From SHWC01 sp050173345 (GTDB taxonomy: Bacteria > Pseudomonadota > Alphaproteobacteria > UBA828): DNA of 64,000 nucleotides. Of the stretch, positions 19,195 through 26,835 are shown in pieces; the first letter of the stretch is position 1; every line of letters starts with the position of its first letter. The stretch spans positions 1 through 64,000 of the forward strand of contig JBFXKW010000004.1 in assembly GCA_050173345.1 (NCBI GenBank), written 5' to 3'. The notes under the pieces were generated by a model. The model was given only the letters and a program-made list of their open reading frames with translations. It ran no database searches and had not been told where the DNA came from. Position numbers and translations under genes: made by a program.

Positions 19195-20421
19195 TCAGCC
19201 TGCGTGCTTGTAGGCTTCGCCGGCCCGCACCGGCCGCGCGGCGGGCGCGTTGTTCTCGTTGGTGGCGTGCTGCTCGACGAAGCGCGTGAACTCGCTGGCC
19301 GATAGCGGCGGCGAGATGAGATGGCCCTGCGCCTGGTCGCAGCCGATCGTGCTCAGGAAATCCCATGCCCCGGTCGTCTCCACGCCTTCCGCGCAGGCCT
19401 TCAGGCCGAGATTGTGGGCAAGGTCCACGATCGACCTCACGATGACGCGCGATTCCTCGTTCGTATCCAGCTCCTGCACGAAGGAGCGGTCGATCTTCAG
19501 CTCGCTGAACGGCATCCGGTAGAGGCGGACGAGTGAGGAATAGCCGGTCCCGTAATCGTCCATCGAGAGCTTGAAGCCCTTGAGGCGGAAGCGCGTCATG
19601 TTCTCCATCGCGGCCACCGGGTCGGCCATGGTGACGCTTTCCGTCAGCTCGATCGCGAGACGGCCGACCTCGAGCTCCGCCTTCCTGACCAGCTCGCCGA
19701 ACTGGTCCGGCAGGCTCTGCATCGAGAGAAGCCGCCCCGACAGGTTGACTGCAACGTCGAGCATGAAACCCCGCTTCTTGAGCAGGGCCGCCTGATCGAG
19801 AGCCTGCCTGACGATGCCGAAGGTGAGCGGCTCGATCAGGCCGGTCTGCTCGGCGAGCGGGATGAACTTGCTCGGCGGTATCGTGCCGAACTCCGGATGC
19901 TCCCAGCGGGCGAGCGCCTCGAAGCCCTGAATGCACCGGCTCGATGTGCAACTGAAATCCACCTTGGGCTGGTAGGCGGCGACCACTTGGCCGGCGGCGA
20001 TCGCCTCGCGAAGCTGCGCCTCCGAGATCGTGGGCCGCCGTGCCGGGGCGCTGCCGAGCGCCTTTTCGAGCGCGCGGATTTCGAACGGCTTCTTGAGGAA
20101 GGCGCGAATCTTGAGGCCATGGGTCTCCCCGAGATGCGCGGCTGCGTTGAGTGCGCGCGGGTCGACGCCGCTCAGGAGGATGATGCCGGCGCGGCAGCCG
20201 ATCTCAGCGAGATGTCTGAGCACCTGTACGCCGTCCAGGTTCGGCATCACCAGGTCGAGGATGATGAGATGGGGGGCGAACCGCCCGATCGCCTCGAAGA
20301 TCTTGGTGGACTGGTCCACCGTGTGGCACTCGAAGCCCCGATCCGTCGCGACGCTCGCGACCAGGGCCGCAACGTCCGGATCGTCATCGACGATGAGTAC
20401 GCGGGCGTTCGATTCAGTCAT
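19195..20421 (-). CDS. Response regulator with EAL (c-di-GMP phosphodiesterase) output
   Basis: 408 residues. Receiver domain at about 7-125 with phosphoacceptor Asp56 and Lys111; EAL domain from about 135. The signature EALARW (168-173), NLSGR, ELTES, DDYGTGYSS, ELKIDRSFV and AEGVET motifs supply the metal ligands and catalytic lysine, so c-di-GMP hydrolysis to pGpG is expected. Phosphorylation probably controls activity. No cognate kinase is adjacent. The C-terminal 20 residues are a short Ala/Arg tail. Confidence 0.92.
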   Translation of the reverse strand: MTESNARVLIVDDDPDVAALVASVATDRGFECHTVDQSTKIFEAIGRFAPHLIILDLVMPNLDGVQVLRHLAEIGCRAGIILLSGVDPRALNAAAHLGETHGLKIRAFLKKPFEIRALEKALGSAPARRPTISEAQLREAIAAGQVVAAYQPKVDFSCTSSRCIQGFEALARWEHPEFGTIPPSKFIPLAEQTGLIEPLTFGIVRQALDQAALLKKRGFMLDVAVNLSGRLLSMQSLPDQFGELVRKAELEVGRLAIELTESVTMADPVAAMENMTRFRLKGFKLSMDDYGTGYSSLVRLYRMPFSELKIDRSFVQELDTNEESRVIVRSIVDLAHNLGLKACAEGVETTGAWDFLSTIGCDQAQGHLISPPLSASEFTRFVEQHATNENNAPAARPVRAGEAYKHAG

Positions 20422-21003
20422 GGCAAATCACTATCGCGTAGCACCTGAACTAGATCTGGTAGTCCGCTACCGTATAGTGCCCCTCTATTGTCCCTGCCGC
20501 GTTAAATAAGTAGGCGGTGAACCTTAACAATTTACTGATCGCGATTCACGTCCGCGGTCGTCGTTCAAACCGCTCGCATCGGCGCTCGAAGGGCGACAGC
20601 GCGTGCGCGCGGTCCTGCGCAGCTGATGCCGCACCGCGCTGAGTGACCCGGATTCTCTCGATCTTCGCGGTTGGCGGCGCGTCGCGCCTGGGCATTTTCC
20701 ATCCCTCGGGTCATGACGAGCGTTCGGTCATGCCCGGCTCCGATCGGCGAATGCAGCAACAACCAGATAACGCTTGTTTTAATAATTTCGCATTGGCGAC
20801 ACAAGATTCTCACCATGCATCGCGAGGCAATGACACCCTGCGAGACGCAGATGAGCCGTGACGCCGCAAGGCTGCTTGATCCAAGATCGAGGCGATGGGG
20901 CGCGCACGCGCCGAGCGACGCGGACGATCCGGCGTGCCGTCGGCCTTCGGTCGACGGAGGGGTTTGCCTGCGCGCCGGATGAACCTGGGAGCACGCAACG
21001 GCC
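20422..21003. other. 582-bp divergent intergenic region
   Basis: Lies between the REC-EAL gene and the SDR gene and must contain both promoters. It is partly more AT-rich (around 20500-20540 and 20760-20800). An inverted GGTAG-TCCG-CTACC occurs at about 20459-20472, upstream of REC-EAL. No gene is supported. Confidence 0.5.
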
Positions 21004-21735
21004 ATGGCCAAAACGCTCATCCTGACCGGCGCCAGCCGCGGTATCGGACACGCCACGGTGAAGCGCTTCAGCGCCGATGGCTGGCGCGTCGTTACCTGCT
21101 CGCGCCAGCCCTTCTCGCCCAACTGCCCGTGGGAAGGCGGCCCTGAGAACCACATCCAGATCGACCTGGCCGACCCTCGGAACCTGGCGCGCGGCCTTGC
21201 GGAAATGCGGAAAAGGCTCGACGGCGAGGGGCTGGCGGCGCTCGTCAACAATGCCGGCATCTCGCCCAAGACGGCATCCGGCGGGCGCCTGGGCTGCCTC
21301 GACACCGATCTCGAGACCTGGCACCGGGTGTTCCACGTCAATTTCTACGCGCCGCTGCTGCTGGCGCGCGGCCTGATCGAAGAGCTCGAGGCGGCGCGCG
21401 GCAGCATCGTCAACGTCGCCTCCATCGCGGGCGTCAGGGTGCATCCCTATGCCGGCTCGGCCTACGCCACCTCGAAGGCGGCACTGAACGCGCTCACCCG
21501 CGAGATGGCGGCAGAGTTCGGGCCGCTCGGCGTCCGGGTCAACGCCATCGCGCCGGGCGAGATCGAGACGCCGATCCTCTCCTCCGGCACGGAGAAACTC
21601 ATCCCGCGCATCCCGATCGGCCGCCTCGGCCATGCCGAGGAGGTCGCAAACACGATCCATTTCCTCTGCACCGAAGGCGCGAGCTACATCAACGGCGCCG
21701 AGATCTTCATCGACGGCGGCCAGCATGTCGGCTGA
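21004..21735 (+). CDS. Short-chain dehydrogenase/reductase (SDR)
   Basis: Classical SDR of 243 residues. Cofactor motif TGASRGIG (residues 8-15), NNAG (82-85), catalytic Ser140, Tyr154 and Lys158 in SAYATSK are all present. An Arg in RVVTCSRQ after strand 2 suggests NADP(H), but Asp54 in IDLAD is equally family-wide. The C-terminal INGAEIFIDGGQHV is typical. Substrate unknown. Convergent with the TAXI binding protein gene, 6 bp apart. Confidence 0.9.
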   Translation: MAKTLILTGASRGIGHATVKRFSADGWRVVTCSRQPFSPNCPWEGGPENHIQIDLADPRNLARGLAEMRKRLDGEGLAALVNNAGISPKTASGGRLGCLDTDLETWHRVFHVNFYAPLLLARGLIEELEAARGSIVNVASIAGVRVHPYAGSAYATSKAALNALTREMAAEFGPLGVRVNAIAPGEIETPILSSGTEKLIPRIPIGRLGHAEEVANTIHFLCTEGASYINGAEIFIDGGQHVG

Positions 21736-21741
21736 TCGGCA

Positions 21742-22746
21742 CTACTGAGGCGGGCCGAGGCCGCGCGCGGCGAAGGCGCGCGCCGCGCCCGGGTGGATCG
21801 GCGTGCTGGCCTCGGCCGGATACATGGCCGCGGCGTCGAGATGCTGGAAGGCCGGGCTCAGTTGCTGCAGCGTCTCGATCTGGTCGAGCACGGCCGCTGT
21901 GATCGCCTCGACGGCCGCATCGGCAACGTCCGCGCGCGTCATCAGCAGGGCGACCGGCCCGAAGCTCGTTATGCTTGTGGCATGGTTCGCGTAGAGGCCG
22001 CCCGGTATCTCCAGCACGCGGTAGGAAGCAATCTTGCCGAGCACGCGCTCGACGGTCGGGCCCGCAAGCGGCAGGATGCGGGCGTCGCAGTCGAGGATCG
22101 CGCGCTGGGTGTAGCTGTTGGGATGCCCGACCGTGATCGCGGCGGCATCGATCTCGCCGGCGCAGAGCGCCGCCACCAGCTCGTCATAGGACAGCTCCGC
22201 GAGCGCCGCGAACCCCGCCGGTGTCCAGCCCGCCGCCGCCATCGTCTCGTTGAACATCGCGCGCCCGCCCGAACCCGGCGGGCCGATGCCGACGCGATGG
22301 CCGGGCAGATCGTCGAACGCATGGATCTCGCTGTCGGCCGGCACCAGGATCGTCAGCGGCTCGCCATGCGCGGCGAGCACGCTCCTGAGCGCCTCGAAGG
22401 GCTGGCTGCCGGCGAACTCGCCGATGCCGGCCGTGGCCTGGCGCTCGACGTCTGACTGCACGAGGCCGAAGGCGGCGCTGCCCTCCGCGAGGCTGATGAT
22501 GTTCTCCACCGCGCCGGCCGAGCGGATCGCGCGGCAGCGATAGCCGTGCTCCGCGGTTCCCTTGTTGAGGAGCTGGCAGATCGAGCTGGCCAGCGGCCGG
22601 TACAGCCCGCCATGCTGCGCGGAGCCGATGACGTAGCTGTTGGGTGCCTCCTGCGCCTGCGACGAGGCGCCGATCACGAGCGCCGCGGCGAGCGCAAGCC
22701 ACGCCGCGGCACGGCGCGGGCCGGACAGCCTACGCCTGAAGCTCAT
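21742..22746 (-). CDS. TAXI-family TRAP transporter solute-binding protein
   Basis: Exported binding protein of 334 residues. The start at 22746 gives a basic N-terminus and a signal peptide (about 12-32, cleavage after SSQA). The TAXI pattern is visible: SYVIGSAQHGGLYRPLASSICQLLNK at the start, VGIGPPGSGGRAMFNE in the middle and the C-terminal IHPGA. No TRAP membrane components lie nearby, so it either uses a distant permease or has another sensing role. It overlaps the preceding DUF6134 gene by 17 bp. Confidence 0.85.
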   Translation of the reverse strand: MSFRRRLSGPRRAAAWLALAAALVIGASSQAQEAPNSYVIGSAQHGGLYRPLASSICQLLNKGTAEHGYRCRAIRSAGAVENIISLAEGSAAFGLVQSDVERQATAGIGEFAGSQPFEALRSVLAAHGEPLTILVPADSEIHAFDDLPGHRVGIGPPGSGGRAMFNETMAAAGWTPAGFAALAELSYDELVAALCAGEIDAAAITVGHPNSYTQRAILDCDARILPLAGPTVERVLGKIASYRVLEIPGGLYANHATSITSFGPVALLMTRADVADAAVEAITAAVLDQIETLQQLSPAFQHLDAAAMYPAEASTPIHPGAARAFAARGLGPPQ

Positions 22747-23437
22747 AGTCGATTTCCTCGCCCTCCTTGACCATGTGGAACTTCGCCAGGATGCCGGCGT
22801 CGTCGTACCAAAGGTCGCCGAAGCTGTAGGGCGTGGTGAATTCGTAGTGCTCCGCCGCAAGCGGCTCTGCGCGGACCTCGATGGTCTCCCGGCCGAGCGG
22901 CTTCAGCGCCCAGCCGGTGAGGGTGCCGTATTGAGCGTCGATCGCTTCCGGCCAGGTAACGGCCTTGGCCGACCAGATGGCGTTCGAGGTCGGCAGGTTC
23001 GAATCGATCAGGAGCGGGCCGCCCGGCCCCTCGATCTCCAGATCGTCGCCGACCCGCCTGCCCTTGACGATGACCTCCTCGCCGTCGTCGTCGGTGACGC
23101 CTTCGATCGATTCGATCAGGCCGCCGCGCCAGACCTCGCGGCTCTGATGGTTGAATCGGTAGGCGGTGACGAAGGCGACCTTGACCTTGATCTCGATGGC
23201 GGCCGAGACCACCGCCGAAGCGCCGTCCTGATCGGGCTCGATGGCGATGCGATGAAAGCCGACCTCGTCGCCCTTCCACAGCACGGCGAAGTTCCGCTCA
23301 AGTGGTGTGCTCGGCAGGCTGATCGGCTCACGCGCATAGACGGCCGAGGCGCGCCGCGGCAGGAAGCCGGCGCCTGCAAACGCGGCGCCGGCGATTAGGA
23401 AGGTTCGTCTGCTCAGGCGCGCCCGACCCGCCATCAT
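22730..23437 (-). CDS. DUF6134 family exported protein
   Basis: 235 residues with a twin-arginine-type signal SRRTFLIAGAAFAGAGF, so it is probably exported folded. The rest is mostly beta-strand in pattern: short alternating hydrophobic strands with acidic turns (FHRIAIEPDQDG, RVGDDLEIEGPGG, ETIEVRAEPL). No catalytic motif is evident. The start at 23437 follows GGAGGAGAG. It overlaps the TAXI binding-protein gene, so the two are probably translated together; a common envelope or sensing role is inference. Confidence 0.78.
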   Translation of the reverse strand: MMAGRARLSRRTFLIAGAAFAGAGFLPRRASAVYAREPISLPSTPLERNFAVLWKGDEVGFHRIAIEPDQDGASAVVSAAIEIKVKVAFVTAYRFNHQSREVWRGGLIESIEGVTDDDGEEVIVKGRRVGDDLEIEGPGGPLLIDSNLPTSNAIWSAKAVTWPEAIDAQYGTLTGWALKPLGRETIEVRAEPLAAEHYEFTTPYSFGDLWYDDAGILAKFHMVKEGEEIDYELQA

Positions 23438-23602
23438 GCGCGCTCTCCTCCGCTGGCTGGCCGCCACCGGCTCGCCGGAAGCGAGACCGGCCGGGCTCAG
23501 CTTGCATCGCTGCTCGAACGGGCTATTCCAATAGTAGCGATCGCGCAGGCCTTGTGAATGGCGCGTTCGCCCCGAGCATCACCTTGTCACAACGCAAGCC
23601 TG

Positions 23603-24277
23603 CTAGAAGCGATAGGACAGCGCGGCGCGGAGCGTATGCGCCGTGAGATCCACCTCGGCGCTGTAGGACGGAAAGGAGAACAGGCCGGGCGGCAAGGCGA
23701 TCGTGTATCCCTCCTCGCCGTAGTCGTCGTAGAGATATTCGAGGCGCAGGGTCAGGCTGTCGGTGACGGCATGCTCGACGCCCCCGCCGACGGTCCAACC
23801 CAGGTGGGTGGCGTCGTCGTCGCCGAAGCCCGGATCGGTGTCGTCCAACGTGAGCTGAGCAATGGCAAGGCCGCCCGCGACATAGAGAAGCGTTCGGTCG
23901 AATGCCATGCCGAGCCTCGCCCTGACATGGGCGTTCCAGTCGACATCGAAGGCGGAATAGTCGTTGGGGCCGCTATCGCTCGCATCGACGCTCGCCCCGA
24001 GCGGGCCGCCATCGGCCTCGATGCCGATGACCAGGCGCTCGATCTGGTAGCGGTAGCCGACCAGCGCGCCGCCTGCAACGCCATCGCTGTCCGGGCTGAT
24101 GGCGCGCCCCGGGAGGTCGGGTTCGTGATAGCCGATGTCGCCCCACAGCCAGCCGACATGGGCGCCGACATAGAAACCCGACCAGTCGAAGCTCGTCCGC
24201 GCCTCTTGCGCCCGCGCCGCGAGCGGCGTCAGCACCAGCGCCGACGCCAGGCACGCCACCTTCAGTGTCGTCTTCAT
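23603..24277 (-). CDS. Outer-membrane beta-barrel protein (Omp25/RopB-like)
   Basis: 224 residues with a classical signal peptide (cleavage after ARAQ or ARA), an opening FDWSGFYVGAHVGWLWG and alternating amphipathic strands ending in a C-terminal phenylalanine (AALSYRF), the outer-membrane insertion signal. Seven to eight strands are suggested, matching small OmpA-like barrels. Extracellular loops are Asp-rich (DDTDPGFGDDDATH). Such proteins are abundant structural porin-like proteins in alphaproteobacteria. Confidence 0.88.
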   Translation of the reverse strand: MKTTLKVACLASALVLTPLAARAQEARTSFDWSGFYVGAHVGWLWGDIGYHEPDLPGRAISPDSDGVAGGALVGYRYQIERLVIGIEADGGPLGASVDASDSGPNDYSAFDVDWNAHVRARLGMAFDRTLLYVAGGLAIAQLTLDDTDPGFGDDDATHLGWTVGGGVEHAVTDSLTLRLEYLYDDYGEEGYTIALPPGLFSFPSYSAEVDLTAHTLRAALSYRF

Positions 24278-24391
24278 CGCTGGCCTCCTCCGGTCTACGC
24301 CAAGCGCGCTGATCTGTTTGACCGGCGATCGCGCAGGCCGGCGAACCGTATCATGTTAGATTCGCTGCGCTGCGTGGTTTTCCAGACTCCG

Positions 24392-25189
24392 CTAACGCCC
24401 CTCAAACCCCGGCTTGCGCTTCTCGATGAAGGCGGTGATGCCTTCGACGAAATCATCGCTCGTCGAGCAGGCGGAGAACGAGTCGGCCTCGGCTTCGAGC
24501 TGGCTTTCGAGCGAGGATTCTAGCGAGCGGTTGAGCAGCCGCTTGGTCGCGCCGATCGCGAACGTCGGCCCGCTCGCGAGGCGCGCGGCGAGCTTGCCTG
24601 TCTCTGCCGCCAGCGCATCGGCCGGCACGACGCGGTTGACCAGGCCGAGTTCGAGCGCTTTCGCCGCATCGAAGCGTTCGCCGAGCAGCGCGATCTCCAT
24701 GGCGCGGCGCAGGCCCACGGCGCGCGGCAGGAAGAAGGTGCCGGAGCCGTCCGGGCTGGTGCCGATGTTCACATAGGCGAGGCTGAAATAGGCGGTGTCC
24801 GCCGCGATCGCGAGGTCGCAGGCGAGCATCAGGCTCATCCCGAAGCCGGCCGCCGCGCCCTCGACCGAGGCGAGCACCGGCTTCGGCATGCGGCGGAGCG
24901 CGATCATGGTGGGGTGCACGGTCTCGACCATCTCGCGGAAGAAGCGCCGGCGCTCGGTCACCGGCTCCTTCAAGAGGCCGCCGAAGAACTTGAGGTCGCC
25001 GCCCGCCATGAAGTGCCCGCCGGCGCCCTTCAGCACGACGCAGCGCACATTTGAGTCCGCTTCGGCGGCGAGGAGCGCGGCGCTCAAGGCCCGCGCCAGC
25101 TCCACGTTGAGGGCGTTGAGCGCCTCCGGCCGGTTGAGCGTGACGGTGGCGACGCCGCCCTCGGTCTCGGTGATGATCGGCGCGCTCAT
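24392..25189 (-). CDS. Enoyl-CoA hydratase/isomerase family protein
   Basis: Crotonase-fold protein of 265 residues. The oxyanion-hole segments GGHFMAGGDLKFF and VEGAAAGFGMSLMLACD are present. The usual catalytic Glu positions are not obvious: the second falls in NIGTSPDGSG, where Asp replaces Glu, which hints at isomerase- or thioesterase-like chemistry rather than plain hydration. Start at 25189 overlaps the stop of the upstream hydrolase gene as ATGA. Confidence 0.85.
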   Translation of the reverse strand: MSAPIITETEGGVATVTLNRPEALNALNVELARALSAALLAAEADSNVRCVVLKGAGGHFMAGGDLKFFGGLLKEPVTERRRFFREMVETVHPTMIALRRMPKPVLASVEGAAAGFGMSLMLACDLAIAADTAYFSLAYVNIGTSPDGSGTFFLPRAVGLRRAMEIALLGERFDAAKALELGLVNRVVPADALAAETGKLAARLASGPTFAIGATKRLLNRSLESSLESQLEAEADSFSACSTSDDFVEGITAFIEKRKPGFEGR

Positions 25190-26046
25190 GGCGGGGCCTC
25201 GCTCGGTTGGGCACGGTGGCGGTCGAGGAAGTCGATGATCGCGCCGCCCGCCTCGTCGTGCCAGGAGAGAAAATGTTCGTCGGCGAGCGGGTGCGGCGCC
25301 TCGAACACGATCGAGCGGCTGCCGTTGCCGCGCTCCATGTAGGCGCCGCAATCGCCGCGCAGCACGGGAAGGCGGAACCAGGGGTCGTTGGCGCCGACCA
25401 GCGCGAGGACCGGCTCGCCCTCGGGCGCGTTCAGGCCGACATATTCGGGCCAGCCGGCATGGCAGGTCCAGCCCTCGACGATGCGCGCGTTCGTGCCGGT
25501 GGCTCCAAGCGTCGCGGCGGTGACCGCGCCTTCGCTGAAGCCCATCAGAAAGAGATTGCCGGCATCGACCCAGGGCAGCGCCCGCGCCCGCTCGATGGCG
25601 TTGAGCGCCTCGTCCTGCCGCCAGCCAAGCACGCCGCGATGCGCTCCACCGGTGCGGCTCACCACGTCGCAGCTCTTCGGCTTGTGACGCCGCGCGAAGC
25701 TGTCCGGCATGATGACGGCATAGCCGGCGCCTGCGAGCAGGCCGCCCTCGCGCTCGGACAATACGTCGATCCCGGAGCAGCCGTGCAGATAGATCACCGT
25801 CGGCAGGCGGGCGCCCGGCGCGAGGCCGGGCGGCGGCCCGCCAAGCGCCTCGATACGCGGCGCAGGCCCGGACGCGCCGGGCAGGTGCACCCTGGCGGCG
25901 CGCCAGGTGCGCTCCAGCTCGTCCTTTGCGTCAACGGCGGGTGCGGCGCACGCCCCGACGAGCAGGCTTGCGGCCAGCACCCGGCTTGCGGCGCGGACCG
26001 GGGCGAAGCACCACCGGCGGCGGCCCGCTTTCCATGAACCGCTCAT
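25186..26046 (-). CDS. Alpha/beta-hydrolase lipoprotein (dienelactone hydrolase-like)
   Basis: 286 residues. A signal ending LLVGAC (Cys33) suggests lipidation. Oxyanion region YLHGCSG (86-92), nucleophile elbow GFSEG (Ser171), probable acid in GANDPWF and a C-terminal His (in ADEHFLSWH) complete the triad. Four other Cys could form disulfides in the periplasm. It overlaps the upstream carboxymuconolactone decarboxylase-like gene by 116 bp, so its start is less certain; a GTG at 25980 would still leave an overlap. Confidence 0.8.
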   Translation of the reverse strand: MSGSWKAGRRRWCFAPVRAASRVLAASLLVGACAAPAVDAKDELERTWRAARVHLPGASGPAPRIEALGGPPPGLAPGARLPTVIYLHGCSGIDVLSEREGGLLAGAGYAVIMPDSFARRHKPKSCDVVSRTGGAHRGVLGWRQDEALNAIERARALPWVDAGNLFLMGFSEGAVTAATLGATGTNARIVEGWTCHAGWPEYVGLNAPEGEPVLALVGANDPWFRLPVLRGDCGAYMERGNGSRSIVFEAPHPLADEHFLSWHDEAGGAIIDFLDRHRAQPSEAPP

Positions 26047-26422
26047 CGACTTCCACCTGATAGAAATTGGCGAGTGCGTTGGTCTCGTTGGCCATGCCCA
26101 CCACGGCCATCAGCTCACCGTGCATGGCGGGCGTCATGCCCTTCGCCCTGGCGCTGTAGGTGTGCGAGCGGACGCAGTATTCGCAGGCATTGCTGGCGCT
26201 CACCGCGATGTAGATCAGCTCCTTGGTCAGCGCGTCGAGCGCGCCGGGCGCCATGACCTCCTTGATGCTCTCCCAGGTGCGCCTGAGGGTGGGCGGATGG
26301 TTGGCGAGCACCTTCCAGAAATCGTTGATCCAATCGGATTTCCGCACCGCCATGATGTCGTCGTAGACGGCGCGCACCTCGGGCGGCGCATCCGCATACT
26401 CGATCATCGGTACCGTTGCCAC
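25931..26422 (-). CDS. Carboxymuconolactone decarboxylase/AhpD-like protein
   Basis: 163 residues. The peroxidase-type motif Cys80-x2-Cys83-x3-His87 (CEYCVRSH) is intact, indicating an AhpD-like alkylhydroperoxidase or related redox activity rather than lactone decarboxylation. The family fold ends near residue 128 (NFYQVEVDERF); the remaining 35 residues are Pro/Arg-rich and lie entirely in the overlap with the hydrolase gene, so they may be a dispensable extension. Confidence 0.85.
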   Translation of the reverse strand: MATVPMIEYADAPPEVRAVYDDIMAVRKSDWINDFWKVLANHPPTLRRTWESIKEVMAPGALDALTKELIYIAVSASNACEYCVRSHTYSARAKGMTPAMHGELMAVVGMANETNALANFYQVEVDERFMESGPPPVVLRPGPRRKPGAGRKPARRGVRRTRR

Positions 26423-26473
26423 GTCGCTCCCCTCCTGCTTTAGTCTTGTCCCTGCTCCACCCTGAGGCGCGGC

Positions 26474-26818
26474 ATGTCACCCGTCAAGAATCCGCTCAAG
26501 CTCAACGGCCTCCAGCTCAAGACGCTCGCCATCCTGCAGGCGCTCGCCGAGGCCGGAGGCGCCGCGGCCGACGAGGCGAGCGGCGAGACCGTGCTCGACC
26601 ACCTGCCGCACCCCCATGGTGATCATTTCCATATCGGGCATCATGTGGTCGCGGCGCGCGACGCGAGCGGGCTCGGCAACCGCTCGGTCTGGCTCGCGCT
26701 GGAGCGCAAGGGCCTCGCCCGCATCCTCGCGTTCCCCCGCGCGATCGCCTTGACGAAGACGGGCCGCGACTACGACACCGGGCTCGCCCCGGCGATCCTG
26801 CACGGTCACGATCACTAG
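26474..26818 (+). CDS. Histidine-rich conserved hypothetical protein
   Basis: 114 residues, not assigned to a named family here. N-terminal helix LKLNGLQLKTLAILQALAEAGG, then HPHGDHFHIGHHVVAARDASGLGN, then VWLALERKGLARIL. Seven His fall within 16 residues, plus HGHDH at the C-terminus, so metal binding is plausible. It ends 17 bp before the molybdenum hydroxylase gene with a ribosome-binding site between, so the two are probably cotranscribed and this protein may serve that enzyme. Confidence 0.7.
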   Translation: MSPVKNPLKLNGLQLKTLAILQALAEAGGAAADEASGETVLDHLPHPHGDHFHIGHHVVAARDASGLGNRSVWLALERKGLARILAFPRAIALTKTGRDYDTGLAPAILHGHDH

Positions 26819-26835
26819 CACGGGAGGGATGTGAG

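Noticed and set aside
20505..20540. CtrA site (TTAA-N7-TTAA) in the REC-EAL/SDR spacer
   Set aside because: TTAA copies are present but not at 7-bp spacing.
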